From: Chondrus crispus
Lineage: Eukaryota > Rhodophyta > Florideophyceae > Gigartinales > Gigartinaceae
Length of the DNA: 64,000 nt
Direction: 5' to 3'
NCBI RefSeq assembly: GCF_000350225.1
Contig: NW_005179085.1
Coordinates: 81,063 to 145,062 of the forward strand
The position numbers were made by a program, and so were the translations under genes. Numbering within the stretch: position 1 is the first letter of the stretch; each line of letters begins with the position of its first letter. Positions 21,797 through 33,602 of this stretch are shown here, piece after piece. A model generated the notes under the pieces. It saw only the letters and a list, made by a program, of their open reading frames with translations, was not told the origin of the DNA and searched no databases.

Positions 21797-22459
21797 ATGA
21801 ACGACAAAACAAGCATCCGCGGCAACTCGCCACAGCTAGCTCGATCAAACTTTGCGTACTGGTATGAAGCGCTAGAGATACATGCCAGAACGATCAACGC
21901 ACAACACGAACTCACCAACTCCATCCCACCGACCGCCAATCCAGCGCAGCAGAGTGAACAACGCAAGAGAGAAGACCTCCTACGGAAGGCAATAATTCAA
22001 AGCATCAGCACGGAGGTGGTACAACTGCTACCGCCATATATCTTACGATATGAACTACGCACAATCTGCACAATGGTGAAACAAGCAGTAGACACCTGCT
22101 CCATAGAAAACCATGAAATACTGGACGCGGAATCCAGAACACTGAAGTACACGTCAGAGCAAGAGCTCACGGACTACGTACAAAAACACCGCGACATCAG
22201 ACACAGGATGCAAGTCTCAGGATACCCTAACATTGAGGCTGAAAGAACAACGGTAAGATACATGGTCCAAGGTCTAGCCCACCACACGGACGTGCAAGCA
22301 CTCGCGATGATACTTGCATGCAACCCGCCGACCACAATCAGGGAATTCACAAACCACATCCACCAGTTCCAGCTGATCCAAACCAACCTACCCACTGCAA
22401 CAAACCAGCATACAAACCGCAAACCAGAAGGGGCCGATCAGCACCCACTCGTAGAATGA
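21797..22459 (+). CDS. Copia gag-like protein
   Basis: A 220-codon open frame starting 190 bp after the LTR. It contains FAYWYEALEIHARTINAQHE near its N-terminus and a helical mid-region with LTDYVQKHRDIRHRMQVSGY and TTVRYMVQGLAHH, the pattern of the UBN2/retrotrans_gag fold of copia Gag (a helix holding 'L..Y...F..L...L'). The zinc knuckle that should follow is in another frame downstream (22522 on). The start is the first ATG of the frame; no splice site is needed. Confidence 0.65.
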   Translation: MNDKTSIRGNSPQLARSNFAYWYEALEIHARTINAQHELTNSIPPTANPAQQSEQRKREDLLRKAIIQSISTEVVQLLPPYILRYELRTICTMVKQAVDTCSIENHEILDAESRTLKYTSEQELTDYVQKHRDIRHRMQVSGYPNIEAERTTVRYMVQGLAHHTDVQALAMILACNPPTTIREFTNHIHQFQLIQTNLPTATNQHTNRKPEGADQHPLVE

Positions 22460-22521
22460 CCACCACACGCCAACAAGCCAACAAAACACGGCACTATGAG
22501 AAACCAACGGGACACAAATGA

Positions 22522-22935
22522 ATGTGGTGCCACACACACAGAAGTGTCACACACACCACCGAGAACTGCTACGCGCGTAGATACCTGAAACATTCCCAGA
22601 CAGCACGCGCACACAGAGCCACCGCGATCGCCGACGACAGCCACAACGATGACACCGTGAACCACCTCAGCGAGCGACTGCAGTTCCTTGAAGACGCCAT
22701 CGCAGAGCAACAAAGCCCCACAGACGGTAAGCACTCATTTATATTACACTCCGGTGCGACGCCAACGCATACTGCTACACCCCACGGCGTAATGCACAGA
22801 AGCACCGGAACACTAACGCAAACCGCCACGGGACATCACGAGAACATCACGCACACCGGCCACATCAAGATCAAGACGAAGAATGACGACATAAAAATCC
22901 CCCGCCGTACACGCACCGAAGATCAAAGAAAATCT
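22522..22935 (+). pseudogene. Copia zinc knuckle and protease region
   Basis: The frame opens with MWCHTHRSVTHTTENCYARR, a Cys/His cluster resembling a CCHC-like zinc knuckle (C-x2-H with a distal H-x4-C). Further on, SFILHSGATPTHT (about 22735-22775) aligns with the copia protease active site DSGA(T/S), but the catalytic Asp is His here, which would abolish activity. It then passes into the region that precedes integrase (NLLSVHDLTV in a second phase at about 22930-22965). Confidence 0.6.
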
Positions 22936-23275
22936 CTTATCAGTGCACGACCTGACAGTCTACGGCGATGTCACATTCAGCACACACAGAGCACAGCTAC
23001 ACGCACCCATCAAGCTACCACCAGCACAACTCACGGCCACATACTACCAAGGCCAATACAGAATCGAACAAGACAACACAGCAAAGGCGAAAAGTGCCCG
23101 AACACACAAACGCACGAAGCCGTAACAAACAGTAAAAACCACCGCAACACCCCGCGCACAAAAACCACAACGAGCCGGCAACACACAAAAAGACACCCTG
23201 CAATATTCGGCACGACCGAAACCAACTCCCAAGCTGCGAACAGCCGCAGCCCCCACCAACACGCACAAAAAACTC

Positions 23276-23905
23276 ACTGCAACGCAGAAGCTCATGCACG
23301 AATGCCACCTCAAACTCGAACACACAAATCCGAAAACAATCGCCACCATGTCCAAAAACGGACTATTGCCCCCCCATGCCCAAAAGCATGACAGACCGCA
23401 GATGACGTGCCGCGCCTGCATAGATGGCAAAACCACAACAAGACCACACCGCCGAATCCAAGACACAACGCAAATCGGAGACAGTCTTTCATCAGATGTG
23501 TGTGGACCGATCAAACTTAGATCAACACACAACGCGCACTACTTCATCACGCTCATAGACACCGCCACGCGATACATATGGGTATATGGGTTAAATAATC
23601 GCGCACAAGTACCGGTCACCATTATCAACGCCATCGAGCACACACCGGCACAACATCAACAATTCCCAAGCCTGCTTTTCACGGACAACGCGAAAGAATT
23701 TCTCGCACGCTCATTCCAGGACGCGCTCAAACAGGGAGGAATCGAATTCCGGCGAACAACTCCATATACACCCCAAGAGAATACCCTAGCAGAGAGTATC
23801 AATAGGACACTCATGGAACGAGTCAGGGCGACGCTCTCTCACATCCAACTCCCGGAAGCACATTGGCAAGATGCGCTCTACGATGCCGTATTCAAATATA
23901 ATTGA
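23276..23905 (+). pseudogene. Copia integrase
   Basis: The GAG_pre-integrase zinc finger is visible as HECHLKLEH ... CRAC (about 23294-23420). The catalytic core shows SSDVCGPIKL (first Asp, about 23495), LLFTDNAKEFLARSF (second Asp, about 23668) and NTLAESINRTLMERVRA (Glu, about 23795), the D, D-35-E arrangement. The frame closes at 23905 in the sequence FKYN. The catalytic triad itself is intact; damage lies upstream in the linker and downstream. Confidence 0.8.
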
Positions 23906-24004
23906 CATGCCACCACGGCATCAAGAGCACCCCGCACACAGAATGGTTCGACACACCACCACGAATCAAAAAACGGCACCTTCGGTCAACTAGGATACAC
24001 ACTA

Positions 24005-24568
24005 GTGCTCAAACCGCCCGCACCAAAGCTCCAAATCAGAGCCGTCCAAGTACGGTACATTTACGGACTCGATGACACGCACATTTGCATACAGAACATC
24101 GTAACCCGGCATTACGCCAAGATACGCGCAAATGACTTCAAACCGTACTACCAACAGAACGACCCCTGCATAAGCACGAACGCAGCGTTCTCCGCAAAAT
24201 CACGGACGAAGACACCACCCAGGAGGAGAGGAAAAAATCCCGAAAGCCGCAAGACCAAGCCACGCAAGAAACAACCGCGCACACCCACCATCCCCAAAAC
24301 TGTCAATCGAACCACGGCACCCCCCAAGACATTGAACCGAGCCAGGAAATTCTCTGACGCCGCTCAATCGGGAGAAGGCCATGATAACGAACTGGCGCAA
24401 CTGGACCAAATGCATGCCATAGACTGGGATTCACAGAGCCCGACCAACAACCGGAAAGACATCATACCCACCACGATGACCTACCGGTACAAAAAACATA
24501 GCACAATTATCAAACGTAAGGCCAGATGCGCCATCAGAGGAGACCGGATGAAAGCCCATGTCCACTGA
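24005..24568 (+). pseudogene. Copia integrase C-terminal tail and RT entry
   Basis: The frame includes IRAVQVRYIYGLDDTHICI (the strand pair that follows integrase in copia pol), a basic Lys/Pro-rich linker (about 24190-24330), then MHAIDWDSQSP and KRKARCAIRGDRMKA, equivalent to the 'KARLVARGD' entry motif of copia reverse transcriptase. It stops right after, with RT continuing in the overlapping frame from 24558. Confidence 0.6.
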
Positions 24569-25756
24569 TCCAGAAAAAACAGCGACATATATGGGCGACC
24601 GCACAACAATTCGGACACTTTTCGCACTCGCCGCCTCCAGCAATATGGCCATCGAGAATTTTGATATCACAGGAGCATATCTCCACGAGAAATATCAACA
24701 CAAGAACAATGTTTTTGTATGGCAGTCCCAGCGGTTTCACGGGTCATATATACACCCGGCCACTCACGGTGAACTGAAAGGGAACCTATATGGAACCCCA
24801 GCAGGCGCAAACACGTACAGCACAGTGCTCCACATTTATCTCAAAAACATGGATATGTGGAAATGCAATCCGACACCTCACTGTTTCGCAAACAAACCGA
24901 AAAGGGCATAATACTAATTGGTATCAGCATGGACGACTTTCTCCCGGTCGCGTCACACACTCAGCTCATCGACGACCTGCACCAAACACTGAAAAAAATA
25001 CATGGTCAAAGGATGGGCAAACCGACCAAATATCTCAATTGGTCAATAACGTATGGGAAAGAGGGAATCCACCTCTCACCGACGGAACACATCGACAGTG
25101 TCGTCGAGCTCATGTCACAGCAGGACTGCAACCCAAAGCGACCTCTGTACCTCGATGAAATAAAAATGGACCCGCCCACCGACAGCGAGCCCATCCGCGC
25201 AGAGATCGCCGAGATCTACGGCAAAGCCATAGGGGAAATCCGCTATATAGCAGATGGCACAAGGCCAGATATCGCCTTGGCAGCCACAGCGCTAGCTCGA
25301 GCCGTCAAAAACCAACGCAGAGACATTGGAACCTGGCACAACGACTCGTACAGTAGCTCAAAAATAGCGAGAACAGAAGGAATTCTCATGCCTGCAAGCA
25401 ACAAGAGGACAGTGCAAGTCAGTGCGTATTCCGACGCCGACTACGCGAATGACGAGACCACGCGGAAATCGATCACGGGGATAATAACGATGGTCAACGG
25501 CGCACCCGTGCACTGGCTAGCAAAGCAGAAACCGATAGTTGCCAAAAGCACATGCGAGGCAGAATACATCGCGGCAGCCGAGAGCACGACGATAACTCTC
25601 TGGCTCCACAAACTGCTACAAGAAGCACGACTCACCACTCCCCACCCACACTACACGTCGACAATACAGCCGGCGTGCAAATGGCAAAAAATATGGGAGC
25701 AGCATGACGAAGAAAATGTATTGACGTCAGGTGCCACTACTCGCACGACAGAGTGA
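24558..25756 (+). pseudogene. Copia reverse transcriptase and RNase H
   Basis: The first frame (24558-24911) reads LFALAASSNMAIENFDITGAY with the first catalytic Asp, then GNLYGTPAGANTY. The second (24857-25756) holds GIILIGISMDDFLPVA, where MDD replaces the usual VDD box, followed by the thumb and then RNase H motifs: VSAYSDADYANDETTRKSIT, VHWLAKQKPIVAKSTCEAEY and IAAAES. An overlap of 54 bp and a phase change separate the two, so one frameshift breaks the palm domain. The last part (25757-25914) encodes the tail that normally holds ADIFTNPL, seen here in phase shift. Confidence 0.8.
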
Positions 25757-25914
25757 AAAAAGGGGAACTAAAAATCCTACGATTACCCACCACCGAACAA
25801 TATGCAGACATATTTACAAACCCCCTCAAAGCAACACTGTACAACAAGCACAAGGAAAACATACAGATCCGCGCACAACCAACAAGCGCACACCAGCCCT
25901 CGCGTCGGGGGGAG

Positions 25915-26117
25915 TGTGGTTCTATCTAGAACCCACAACAGACGTTCGGCTAGCAAGCACCAGAACCAAACAACACATGGTTCCATCCAGAGCCACGCAA
26001 GTAAGGCACACGTAGAATAAGGCACCGCATTACAGCACCTTACTCACTTGAACCATAAAGTCACCGCCGTCCCCCGCTCCCGAGAGGATCGAGGGTATCG
26101 GTGTTCCCGGAATCACA
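25915..26117 (+). repeat. 3' LTR of the copia element
   Basis: The 203-bp LTR begins TGTGGTTCTATC after the purine run CGGGGGGAG and ends GGAATCACA. The beginning TG and ending CA and the preceding polypurine tract define it. Only its terminal ~78 bp are found in the 5' LTR. Confidence 0.75.
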
Positions 26118-28211
26118 GAATCGGCAGGCCAGCTGTGGCTCTTGTTTTTTTTACTCAGCTAGCCCTGTTCGTAGTTGTATGAAAACGGGTTTGCTCAGAA
26201 AGAGCTCCCTGATAACCTGGCGGACAGCAAATTGCAAACTCACACCTGGAACCACAAATACAGGGCTTCAACTGCAGGTTGTACTACAGCCCTCTTCCAC
26301 ACGAATGAAAGCTCGTGCCCAGTACCATACCTATCTAATACGGTATTTCAACTACACTGCAGCCTTCTACGTCCGTAGGTTGAACTTTTCGCCGCTGTGG
26401 TAGGGGTGTCGCTGCTATCCTTTCCTGTAAAACCATTTTCGAACATCATGTCTACTACATCTCACGCAAGAGCTGTTTTCGGCACTAGACGCGACCATAT
26501 CAGTTGTTCTGTTACACATCCGAGGCACAAAATGCAAACAACATTACTACCGCGTCTCAATTCCTCTTTCTGGTCAAAGTCAGCACCTCGTGTTTCTTGC
26601 GAATGGGAAACTGGCAGCGAAAATGTCGAAACGGTTTATCAAAGACTTCGTAGTGGAACGACGCAGAGCTTCACAGGTCTTATATCATCACAACACACGA
26701 CAAACCTTGAGTTTGAAGATGAAACGCCTGGTGAACGCTGTAACAATTTTCTTATAGCACTGCAAAACGCAATTGGAAGAAAGCATTCCCGCGTTGATAT
26801 TCTTACCAACTGGATAGCGCCTAGGTATTTGTATGAGTTGTGGAATGTGACAAGTGGTTACTTCGGAGGTATTTGCAGACTGATTTAATGAAGTGGCGTC
26901 CTTGATACATACTGCAGTAAGGACCTGCAAGATGAAACCTTCGGATCTACTGGAACTTGGGAATGTAATGAAGCAAATATCAATGCTGGCGGTGCAAACT
27001 CACCTTTTGCGCCCACGTTATTGGAGAAATTGTCAAGTAAGTTCGAGGAAGGCGTTCAGAAGTCCGTTCCGTACTGTAGATGTGTTATACTTCCAATTGG
27101 AAAGGGACATAATATACTTCGTAGCTTAGAACGGCTTACTTTTGAAGAGCATTTACTTGTAACTATTCCTGCTGCTTGTTTTCCATTCAAGAATAAGAGG
27201 ACTCTTATTGCAGGAGACTACGACAGAGATATGCCCAACATGAACCAAATACTAGGGATGTTTATATGGTGCAACAGGGAGCTCCCTGATGGTAGCATCT
27301 AATGTTGTTTCCACCTCCAGTCAATTTAGAAGAAGCGTATCAATATTGGTGCATGTGCTATCTTGAGTACTCAGAAGGGGTAACTGTTAATAGAGCTTCA
27401 TATCAGAGAGCCTTTTCTTTCTGAACTGAGAAACTCTGAAAGGGAAAGGTTCTATCTGTGTAGTATAAGGACGCGTGTCCTATCTACAAAAAAATACTAT
27501 CCGCATGGAAACGTCAACCATGTGGCGAAGGTTATGACTACGACAGTCATTTTCGGATTTGCTTAATGTTGCGTATAAGGCGAACGAGCCTTACAGTACC
27601 TCGAGTACAGTATTGTATCGCAACGGCGCAAATAGTCGTTACGAAACTCCTCTGTATTGGCGCCGTTACGCTTTACGGTGTAAGAAGTACAGTATTACGC
27701 AGTTAATAAAGGAGGCCGCTAGGGAAATGAAGAGAGGACCATCGACAGCACCCGGAGGGCTAGTCTGGTCGAGTCCGACCCCTAGTTGTCTACGGTTTCC
27801 TTCTTCTTCGGAGGTCTTCGGACCCTGTTCACTTTGCTTTCTGTTCTACGTTTCGACCACCCACTCGAGGGTGAGGCGCTACGACAGCGCGGCCTCGTGC
27901 CAGGATCCGGACTCCGCGTAGTCGCCCTGACTGAAAGGGCGCCGAGTCATGCGTCGACCCGTTGATCTGCCAGCCGTTGCTCGTTGGGGTGTGGACCCCA
28001 TTCAAGACTCTACCACGCTACTGGGGACACGTTCCCATTCGCTTATTGACACGTACAACCGGTGACAACGCACTTCGAGCTACAGTATACGCCCTGAGCC
28101 AGCTCCCGCCTTCGCGGACGGTTGGGCGCTGGGGTGTTATACCACAATCTGGCTTTCTGAATACTGTACACGATTCATGATACGGTAATTGACGAAGATT
28201 CGCTCCCTCTT
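26118..28211. other. Unassigned region with short ORFs
   Basis: Frames at 26397-26888 (163 codons) and 27021-27302 (93 codons, including YCRCVILPIGKGHNILRSLE) are on the plus strand and have codon-like texture but no domain I can name. They may be pieces of a degenerate DNA transposon. From 27735 to 28050 composition becomes GC-rich. Several TACAGTA/TACTGTA words occur at 27596-27690. Confidence 0.3.
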
Positions 28212-28771
28212 TTACGTATAGTCCGTAGCCTTAAGTATAGTATCTAGTTCATCTATTTCCATAAAATCATGGTTAACAGATGATACTCTGTCACTTTCTG
28301 CGCTTGACTCAGAGTTGATCTGGGTCTCAGGAGCACCTGTGACTACGTCCCCAAATTCAGCCGTGACAAATACGTTCTCAGCTGGACATTGTGGGGCATC
28401 TGAGTTGCTGCCACCACTTGAAACAGAGTGCAGCTGTGCTTGAGATCCAGAACTGTTATCATTGCCTTTTATGTCGTCGACTCCATTTCGGCAAGTTAAT
28501 TCATTGCATAGACAACCTACGCATTTCGAACTTGCTTTAAGCAAGTACATCTCAGTTATTTGCAGTCTCCCTTACACATGCAAGACGGAGTAATAGACTT
28601 CATATTTTGCTGAATTGCACTTACATCCTCTTCCCTGTGAAGTAGAAACGTGCCGTCATGGTTAAATCCAAAGTCAGAGCTGCACCCACCTACAACGTCT
28701 GAGGACAAGTCCTCGTTGGATGAATTCATCCAGTACTTCTTTAGAACAAAGTAAGGTCTCTTCATCTGCAT
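28212..28771 (-). pseudogene. C-terminal acidic fragments of the minus-strand element
   Basis: Frames 28771-28556 (71 codons) and 28550-28212 (112 codons, with CVGCLCNELTCRNGVDDIKG and a Ser/Glu/Asp-rich tail) end the minus-strand series. They lack recognisable domains. The CxxC-type cluster might be a small zinc finger. Confidence 0.25.
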
Positions 28772-28940
28772 CTCATTTTGAGATGCTCCTGCAGTGGCAC
28801 AAGTTGATTAGCTGATCTTGCAGAGTCGGCCACGAAGTTCCTCACATCCCTTGTCCAAAATGAATACACCACGCTATTCTCGCGTTAGAGTATGGACTTT
28901 TCATACTCAGTGAATTCCTTGCGCCGTAGAACGCCTTGTG

Positions 28941-29288
28941 TTACTTGAAGCATCGAGGTCTTGCTTCTTTCTCTTCTTTGTGAGGCGGTAAGGAGCTGGC
29001 TCTTTCCGTATTTTTGAAGATACACCATGCACATGAAAGTGTTTCACTTTTTTCATCCTCTAGGAGCGGGGTGTTCATCGTCCTCAGCGTAGTACGGAAC
29101 GTAGAAAGCCCTTCTATAAAATGTTCATGACGTATACCATAATGAGAAGGGGCGAAGTCACAACCGGCCATGCAGTAAGCTGCCCTCACATCTAGACATG
29201 TCATGTCGGAATTACGAAGAGCGGCAACTGCACTATCGATATCATGCGCAGTGTCATTCAGAACATGCTTAACTCCATACTTCTGCAT
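28941..29288 (-). pseudogene. Transposon protein fragment with AGCD motif
   Basis: A 115-residue frame contains SDMTCLDVRAAYCMAGCDFA followed by PSHYGIRHEHFIEGLSTF. A hydrophobic helix ending in GCD and followed by a Tyr-Gly loop occurs in FEN/XPG-like nuclease folds and in the C-terminal part of several transposon proteins. The last 40 residues include CAWCIF and a basic tail. It sits downstream, in sense, of the DNWD fragment, as expected if both come from one protein. Confidence 0.4.
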
Positions 29289-29763
29289 GTACTTGTTGCA
29301 TAGTAGTATGATGAAGACCTCCGTGTCATCTTAGACAATTGCTGAAGCACTGTAGGTCACAGTACCTCTTGGAGATGTAATTCTTTGTCTTGCGAGACCG
29401 ACAGTTTACCGGGTATCACTGAAGGGTCTCTGTAAGTATGCTTTGAACGTTGCTACAAACCTGGTCTCCGACTCGCCATGTTGCAAGGCATGCATACCAA
29501 GGAATGATTTCCGTCCGCTTCGAACACCAGGCATCTGTTTCGTTGAATACAGAACAAAGTACCTCGCGTCGCTGATTTTTCGGCCTTTCTTCTCAGAATT
29601 ACAGAAACTCGTAGTGAGTCGTCCACATCTATCCTCTTGTCAAAACGAGAAGAATAGAAATCATGCGGCCTGCGTTGCGTAAATGAACTGTCTACTGCAA
29701 ACGTACCGCCATGTAAAAATACAGAGCAGCCAGAAGATTTTTCATGCAGGAGCTCAAATGCAG

Positions 29764-30609
29764 CTACACCTGAGCAAAATAGGTGTATGCTAAATCATCC
29801 TCGTACTTTCTACTGTTCAAAAGAGCAGACCATGGCAAACTCAACTCTTGATCGAAATGCAGTACATGGCCCTCTGAAAGCTTCTCTGCGTCTTGCGAGT
29901 TATTGGTTGCAGCTGCTCTGCTCTTATCTCTTCTATGCTGCTCCGATCCCTTTTGATTTCTCAGAAGGGAGGGGTCATCGATGTGGAAATGAATCTGATG
30001 AAGACGAGCGGCCCTCGTTCCTGTAATCCATGGCTTCAGTACGGATTTCATCTTACCTGTCACAACTTCCATTACCGAAGTGCCTCGCTCTCCAGTATCT
30101 CCCCAATAATGTAGGGAATTCATGATATCAATCTTCAGAGAAAATAATGGTGGTATCGCAGCACTATAAGTGTTTTGAGAGACACGGTGACCAACTGCAA
30201 ATGCATTGAAAGGATAACAGACATATATATTATCCCTTGTACTGTACTTCATAAATCTCGACTTAGAACCATGGTTAATATTTCAATCCATGTCATAGAA
30301 GCAGTCTGCGAAAGCAGATATTACATGCCGTTTGTGGTGAGCCGCATCTCATCTCTTCATCGTCTCTTCGAGATATTCTACGTTCCCTCCTGCAATTTCT
30401 TTTCTCTGCTCGATGGCGACGCTGTTCTTTATCTTGGATAGCTTTTTTCTCCGGTTGTTTAAAATCCTCGTAAACTTCTCCTTGTCCACTCTCCTTCGTG
30501 AAAAAGACATTGTCCCACCAACTGTGGAAGCATTCTGTATAAAAGACGAACTGCCTTCCCCGGGGAATGACATGCCATTACTTTTTGCCATAGACTGCGC
30601 AGGTCTCAT
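29764..30609 (-). pseudogene. Middle fragments of the degenerate minus-strand element
   Basis: Two frames, 30609-30349 (86 codons, with FSRRRVDKEKFTRILNNRRK, strongly basic) and 30252-29764 (162 codons, with FSLKIDIMNSLHYWGDTGER and IHFHIDDPSLL), continue the minus-strand series. They are separated by about 95 bp with stops. No domain is recognised. An aromatic and His-rich strand pattern such as HQIHFHID would fit a transposase or nuclease core, but this is speculation. Confidence 0.3.
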
Positions 30610-31850
30610 AACACTTCTACATCTGGTCCAATTCTTGAACTGCTTACCAGAGAAGTAGTTTTTCTATCTTCATCAGTTAGCCGTCCAAATATGTCTGAAA
30701 AAAGGACCGATGCATGGAGTTTTGCAGTTCCAGCTCCTCTTTTAGCAACTGCAAGAATCTTGTCCTGGTCCTTCTTATGTTCATCATCCTCGGTGGGACA
30801 GTGAATGCGTATGTCAGACGCTATGCCCTTCTATGGCTGATGCTTAAAAGTTCGATTTCCTTGTCATATGCAACATACGGGCTACAGTTCTCCACTGACA
30901 TGCATTTCTGTCCAATTGAGAAAGAGGGACAGGGAGCTCACCTCCGTCTCCCGGATCTCGCTGTCTACCAAATGCTCGGGAGGCCCCAGTGGCGTACCTA
31001 AATAAAACGCGTGACATTGACACAGGTAACTAACATGAAGCGGCATTCTGTAGGTGGTTAATAAAGTTCACGCATAGACTTTTCATGTGCCAAACAGCCA
31101 GCATCTCCAGTATTTCGTCATGATGGACATACGTCCATCTTCTTCTCTCAATCCCGTCTTTGACGCTTCCAGTGAAGCTTAATAGATTAAGAACTGCGTT
31201 TCCAGGCTTTTCATCATATAAATGTTCGGCAACAACAGTAGGAAGCATGAGCCGAAAGAACATTGAGAAAAGCGATAGCTCCTGGTACTTAAGAAGATTG
31301 CTGGAGTGAAGTATTGCTGTCTGTTTGAACTAAAAAGCGTCCATCATATCTGTGTGTCCAGTTCGGGAAAACACATGGAACCCGACAGTAGGTAGTAGAC
31401 AAGACAGTAGAACTGTATGTATGAAGTGCTTTCCATTCGGAGCACGGCTATAGAGCTTCTCAACCTCTTGCCTTAGAAGTCTTCATGTGGTAATGACATC
31501 TGCCGTTATTATATCTGTTGTCTCCTTGTATATACATCCAGGAGAGGTGTCATAATTGGACAAATCGGCTTCCAACGAGGGTGAATCCGGGCAGCGTGCT
31601 GCCGATCTTCAACTGTTACCATGTCTACGTCTACAGTCACGTGTTTTAGATGCGTTTGTGTGCATTTTCTCCAATTGTCGGGAGACATCTTCGTCCTCCA
31701 GGGCCAGCATGTCATTTATGTGAATTACCATCGAGCAGGCCAAGTTAAAAAGCACGGCCCGATTGGTCCGAGCATGGGAATGACTCATGACGTTAGTCAC
31801 TTGTGACTTCGATAGTCCCGCGCAGCTTGCGATCTCCTCTTGTCGTGCAC

Positions 31851-32458
31851 TGAGGGGGAACGGTGGGATCCCCTCGGCAGAGCCCGCGCGTTCGGGGGCG
31901 CGTTGGGGCTGTTGTCGGGAGATCACCCGTAAGGGACCGGTACGGGGCCGGGCGCGAAGCGCAGTAGGGAATTAGAGGGGTAAAGGGAAATGGAAGACAC
32001 GCCCAGGAGGGGCGGATCGGTAGGGACAGGCTGGCGCGCACGGTACAGTAGGAGAGCAGGGGGCGCGCGCGGTAGAAGTAGGTGGGATTCGGGGACGCAG
32101 GTAGCTCGCGTGGTACCGTCGTGTGACGGGGACCGGCGCGAGGATACGACTCCGATTCCAGAAACTCAAGTTGTAGACCCAAGGCTTCGTGAGGATTTAC
32201 TTAGAATCAGACGTCGGCTATATACTAGCCGACGTCGGAGCTATAATTAAGTAAACTAAAAATACTAAATTAAACGGCGGCGGGGACCGGAGAAAACCCT
32301 CCTGGTTAGGAGGTATGACACCCATCACACGTGGGGATTGACACTTGTACACGGGGTCCCTGATGCCCGCTTACACGTGGCGACTGTTACACGTGGGCAC
32401 CGGAGAAGGAGTCGCGCTGGCCGGAACAGGTGTCCAGAGCAAAAGATGAGGTGTGTCA
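31851..32458. repeat. Solo LTR, 608 bp, with 6-bp target duplication
   Basis: A GC-rich block in otherwise AT-rich sequence begins TGAGGGGGAACG and ends GGTGTGTCA. It is flanked by GTGCAC on both sides (31845-31850 and 32459-32464). TG...CA ends with a short direct repeat are diagnostic of an LTR, and no coding sequence lies inside, so it is a solo LTR from unequal recombination. Inside, GACGTCGGCTA and TAGCCGACGTC form an 11-bp-arm palindrome (32210-32236). It does not match the other LTRs in the window. It has a 6-bp flanking repeat, while 5 bp would be usual for gypsy. Confidence 0.65.
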
Positions 32459-33101
32459 GTGCACTACACCTCTAAACCCAATCCGTCTAGCATTTCCATA
32501 CACAAAGAGTACATCGCCTGTTTCTGCGCGTGAAAGAAGCCGGGAAGAGGCACCATCCATTCATGAAGACATATATCTTGTATGTCCGACCCCACGCCGC
32601 CACCATTCTTCGGATAAAATTTTCAAGACTCTAGCCACAGTTCACCATTTTATACGATGGCTGGTCTCCAGCCAATACTGCGTACCTCGGACAGCTAGGC
32701 CTTCCGGGTTTCAACTGCTCCACCACCAACCTTAGAAACATTCTTACAATAAGTATATCTGCCGCATTGTCCCGGCTAATCTCCACATATACTACATGCA
32801 GATCTGAAAGGACTTCATCCGGAACTGTCGCACCCCCGTATGGTTTGAAGGAAGACAGCAGAAACCTCCTAAAGTTAACAGGGGGGTTGGAAGCCTTCTG
32901 CTCATGTTATTTTCTTATACCGGTGTTATATTCCATGTTGTTTCTTGGTTTTCTACCTAGAAGCTCCGTACGAAATAGTGAAGTTACTCCGATCACGATA
33001 TCATTGAATTGATTCGGCACGGCTCTATGCTCCTTGGAGTTGAAGCTCCCGGCAAAGTTGCCCCTATTTCCAAGCACGCTTGCGCTTGGGCACCGCCAGG
33101 A

Positions 33102-33602
33102 TCATACATCCCCAGTCCTCGGTCTTTTCACCTTGCGACAGTCTCGTTCAGTGCCTGATAGTTTACGTTTTTTAGAAAACGTTTGCATTAAAGAACCAAT
33201 GACTTTTGGCATAGCCTTACTGTCGACTTTGACGGCATGGAGAGGCTTTATATCCCAGTTATCAAACTGTAAAAGGGGTATTGATGAGCTGTCTGCGCAG
33301 CTAATTTTCCATGGACCACTGCGTTCCCGAGCGGCTATAAGCCGCTGCCTGTCTCTCTCCGTAACATTGTAAGACATAAGCACACCCATAGAATTCAGAA
33401 CACCCACAAAGGAAGGGCTGGCTTCACAAATTCCCGCCACCGATGCAGTTACTGTCAAAGGTCCGGGTACCCCGTTTGTCCGTGATAGGACCAACTGTTC
33501 TATAAGTTTCAACACCCTGACACAAAATAGCAGATCTGTCCGCGAGTAGTCAGAGCCCTTATTCAGGGCTTCCTCGATGGAGGGCTTGGTTTGGGCATAC
33601 AC
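33102..33602 (-). pseudogene. Transposon protein fragment with DNWD motif
   Basis: A 166-residue open frame reads SPSFVGVLNSMGVLMSYNVT, ERDRQRLIAARE and LQFDNWDIKPLHAVKVDSKA. A helix with 'LN.LG...SY.TV.R' followed by a strand ending in 'DN.D' resembles conserved blocks of large uncharacterised transposon proteins in animals, algae and oomycetes. The end carries a basic KKRKL...KVKRPR segment like a nuclear-localisation signal. Confidence in the family is low, in the coding nature moderate. Confidence 0.45.

Larger units (their letters stand above)
21515..26117 (+). mobile_element. Ty1/copia retrotransposon, degenerate
   Basis: Order is LTR end, primer-binding site, gag, zinc knuckle, protease, integrase, reverse transcriptase, RNase H, purine tract, LTR, all on the plus strand, the order that defines Ty1/copia. 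Base composition is distinctive: strongly A- and C-rich on the plus strand, with few T or G, unlike both neighbours. The 3' LTR is complete (203 bp) but only its last ~78 bp match the 5' side. Frameshifts between most domains make this copy non-autonomous. Confidence 0.85.

Noticed and set aside
22522-23391. Considered as one 289-aa protein
   Set aside because: Only its first part has zinc-knuckle and protease-like motifs; after about 22935 the copia signal moves to other frames and this phase reads low-complexity His/Thr sequence.
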